DNA from: Microbacterium sp. MM2322
Lineage (GTDB): Bacteria; Actinomycetota; Actinomycetes; Actinomycetales; Microbacteriaceae
Reading direction: 5' to 3'
DNA: 64,000 bases
Assembly: GCF_964186585.1 (NCBI RefSeq)
Contig: NZ_OZ075067.1
Location: forward strand, 2,666,001 to 2,730,000
Position numbers and translations under genes: made by a program. Positions 63,714 to 64,000 of this stretch are shown in pieces. The notes below the pieces were generated by a model that was not told where the DNA came from, did not search any database, and was given only the letters and a program-made list of their open reading frames with translations. Within the stretch, counting starts at the first letter, position 1. Each line of letters begins with the position of its first letter.

Positions 63714-64000
63714 TTACGCGCGGCGGCGGGTGCCCGCCGCGAGCGCCGCGATGACGAGCGCGAGGGCGACGAGGACTGCGCCGCCCGAGAGCGCGGTCGC
63801 GCCCGTGGGCCGGTCCGCGCCGCCGACGAGGTCGCCGAGCCATGGGCCCGCCGCGATGCCGACGTTGAAGGTGACGACGACGCCGGCGCTGGCGAGCGTG
63901 CGGGTGCGATCCGTGGCGATCCGCATGAGCATGGACTGCTGCAGCGGGAAGTAGGCGCCGATCGTGAAGCCCCAGGCTGCGAGCGCGACGTACATCAGCG
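63714..64000 (-). CDS. C-terminal part of an MFS transporter (5' end outside window)
   Basis: The frame runs from the right edge to TAA at 63714. The visible 95 residues hold three membrane helices, including AWGFTIGAYFPLQQSMLMRI, followed by a conserved MFS-type loop (ATDRTRTLASAGVVVTFNVG) and a last helix before an Arg-rich end. This suits helices 10-12 of an MFS protein such as an Ara/sugar-efflux type exporter; substrate unknown. Confidence 0.8.
   Translation of the reverse strand, partial: LMYVALAAWGFTIGAYFPLQQSMLMRIATDRTRTLASAGVVVTFNVGIAAGPWLGDLVGGADRPTGATALSGGAVLVALALVIAALAAGTRRRA

Overview
The window is about 64 kb of very GC-rich DNA with dense genes, many four-base start/stop overlaps and no rRNA or tRNA gene that I can see. 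The gene set is actinobacterial: DUF222-HNH nuclease, Holin-X/DUF3618/YtxH trio, archaeal-type single-chain glycyl-tRNA synthetase, methylcitrate cycle, YkoEDC thiamine transporter, DtxR-type iron box. Together with the constantly recurring octamer GGATGCCG, this points to Microbacteriaceae, most likely Microbacterium. It reads as ordinary core chromosome rather than a genomic island: no integrase, transposase, phage structural gene or CRISPR array was found.

Layout. 1-4.4 kb: end of a TetR-like regulator, then putA (proline to glutamate). 4.4-9.4 kb: a thioesterase, an acetyltransferase, and an operon etfB-etfA-cytochrome b whose last protein carries a long disordered N-terminus with three copies of an RRGLPR..GG..WPP module. 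9.4-13.1 kb: membrane protein, an HNH nuclease with a frameshifted tail, SH3-like protein, RidA-family protein, enoyl-CoA hydratase. 13.2-16.9 kb: a large secreted phosphohydrolase with a C-terminal wall-sorting signal. 17.0-22.5 kb: GntR regulator-prpD-prpB-prpC-thiolase, for propionate catabolism. 22.6-26.1 kb: TetR regulator divergent from an oxidoreductase with a palindromic operator between them, then a membrane protein, RNase H and Nudix. 26.1-30.1 kb: aldo/keto reductase and an iron-siderophore ABC operon behind a perfect 17-bp iron box. 30.1-35.9 kb: rlmN and a beta-glucoside operon (licT, RAT/terminator switch, PTS IIBCA, 6-phospho-beta-glucosidase). 36-43 kb: homocysteine methyltransferase, acetyltransferases, HAD phosphatase, an SDR-hydratase-SDR fatty-acid-type cluster, an APH-like kinase, small proteins. 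43-46 kb: TPP riboswitch and thiamine-precursor ECF transporter. 46-50 kb: D,D-carboxypeptidase, DnaJ-NERD fusion, 3-hydroxyisobutyryl-CoA hydrolase-like protein. 50-55 kb: hemD, membrane trio, protoporphyrinogen/coproporphyrinogen oxidase, HTH-DUF3887 regulator, HhH-GPD repair protein. 55-64 kb: alpha/beta hydrolase fused to a membrane domain, glyS, DUF4870 protein, flotillin-like protein, SDR, and two MFS transporters.

Metabolic logic. Many genes serve acyl-CoA oxidation: ETF, three enoyl-CoA hydratase-fold proteins, three SDRs, a thiolase, a thioesterase and the methylcitrate cycle for propionyl-CoA. ETF electrons need a route to the membrane, and the cytochrome b protein ending the etf operon is the obvious candidate acceptor.

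Regulatory and sequence-level signals. Seventeen genes have a TANNNT hexamer exactly 6 or 7 bases before the start codon, which implies leaderless transcription and helps fix the starts. Two families of intergenic inverted repeats (85 bp and 74 bp cores, two copies each) all lie between convergent genes. The fused ECF ATPase seems to have only a CTG start, overlapping the previous stop as CTGA. The GGATGCCG octamer recurs in genes and in hairpins throughout.
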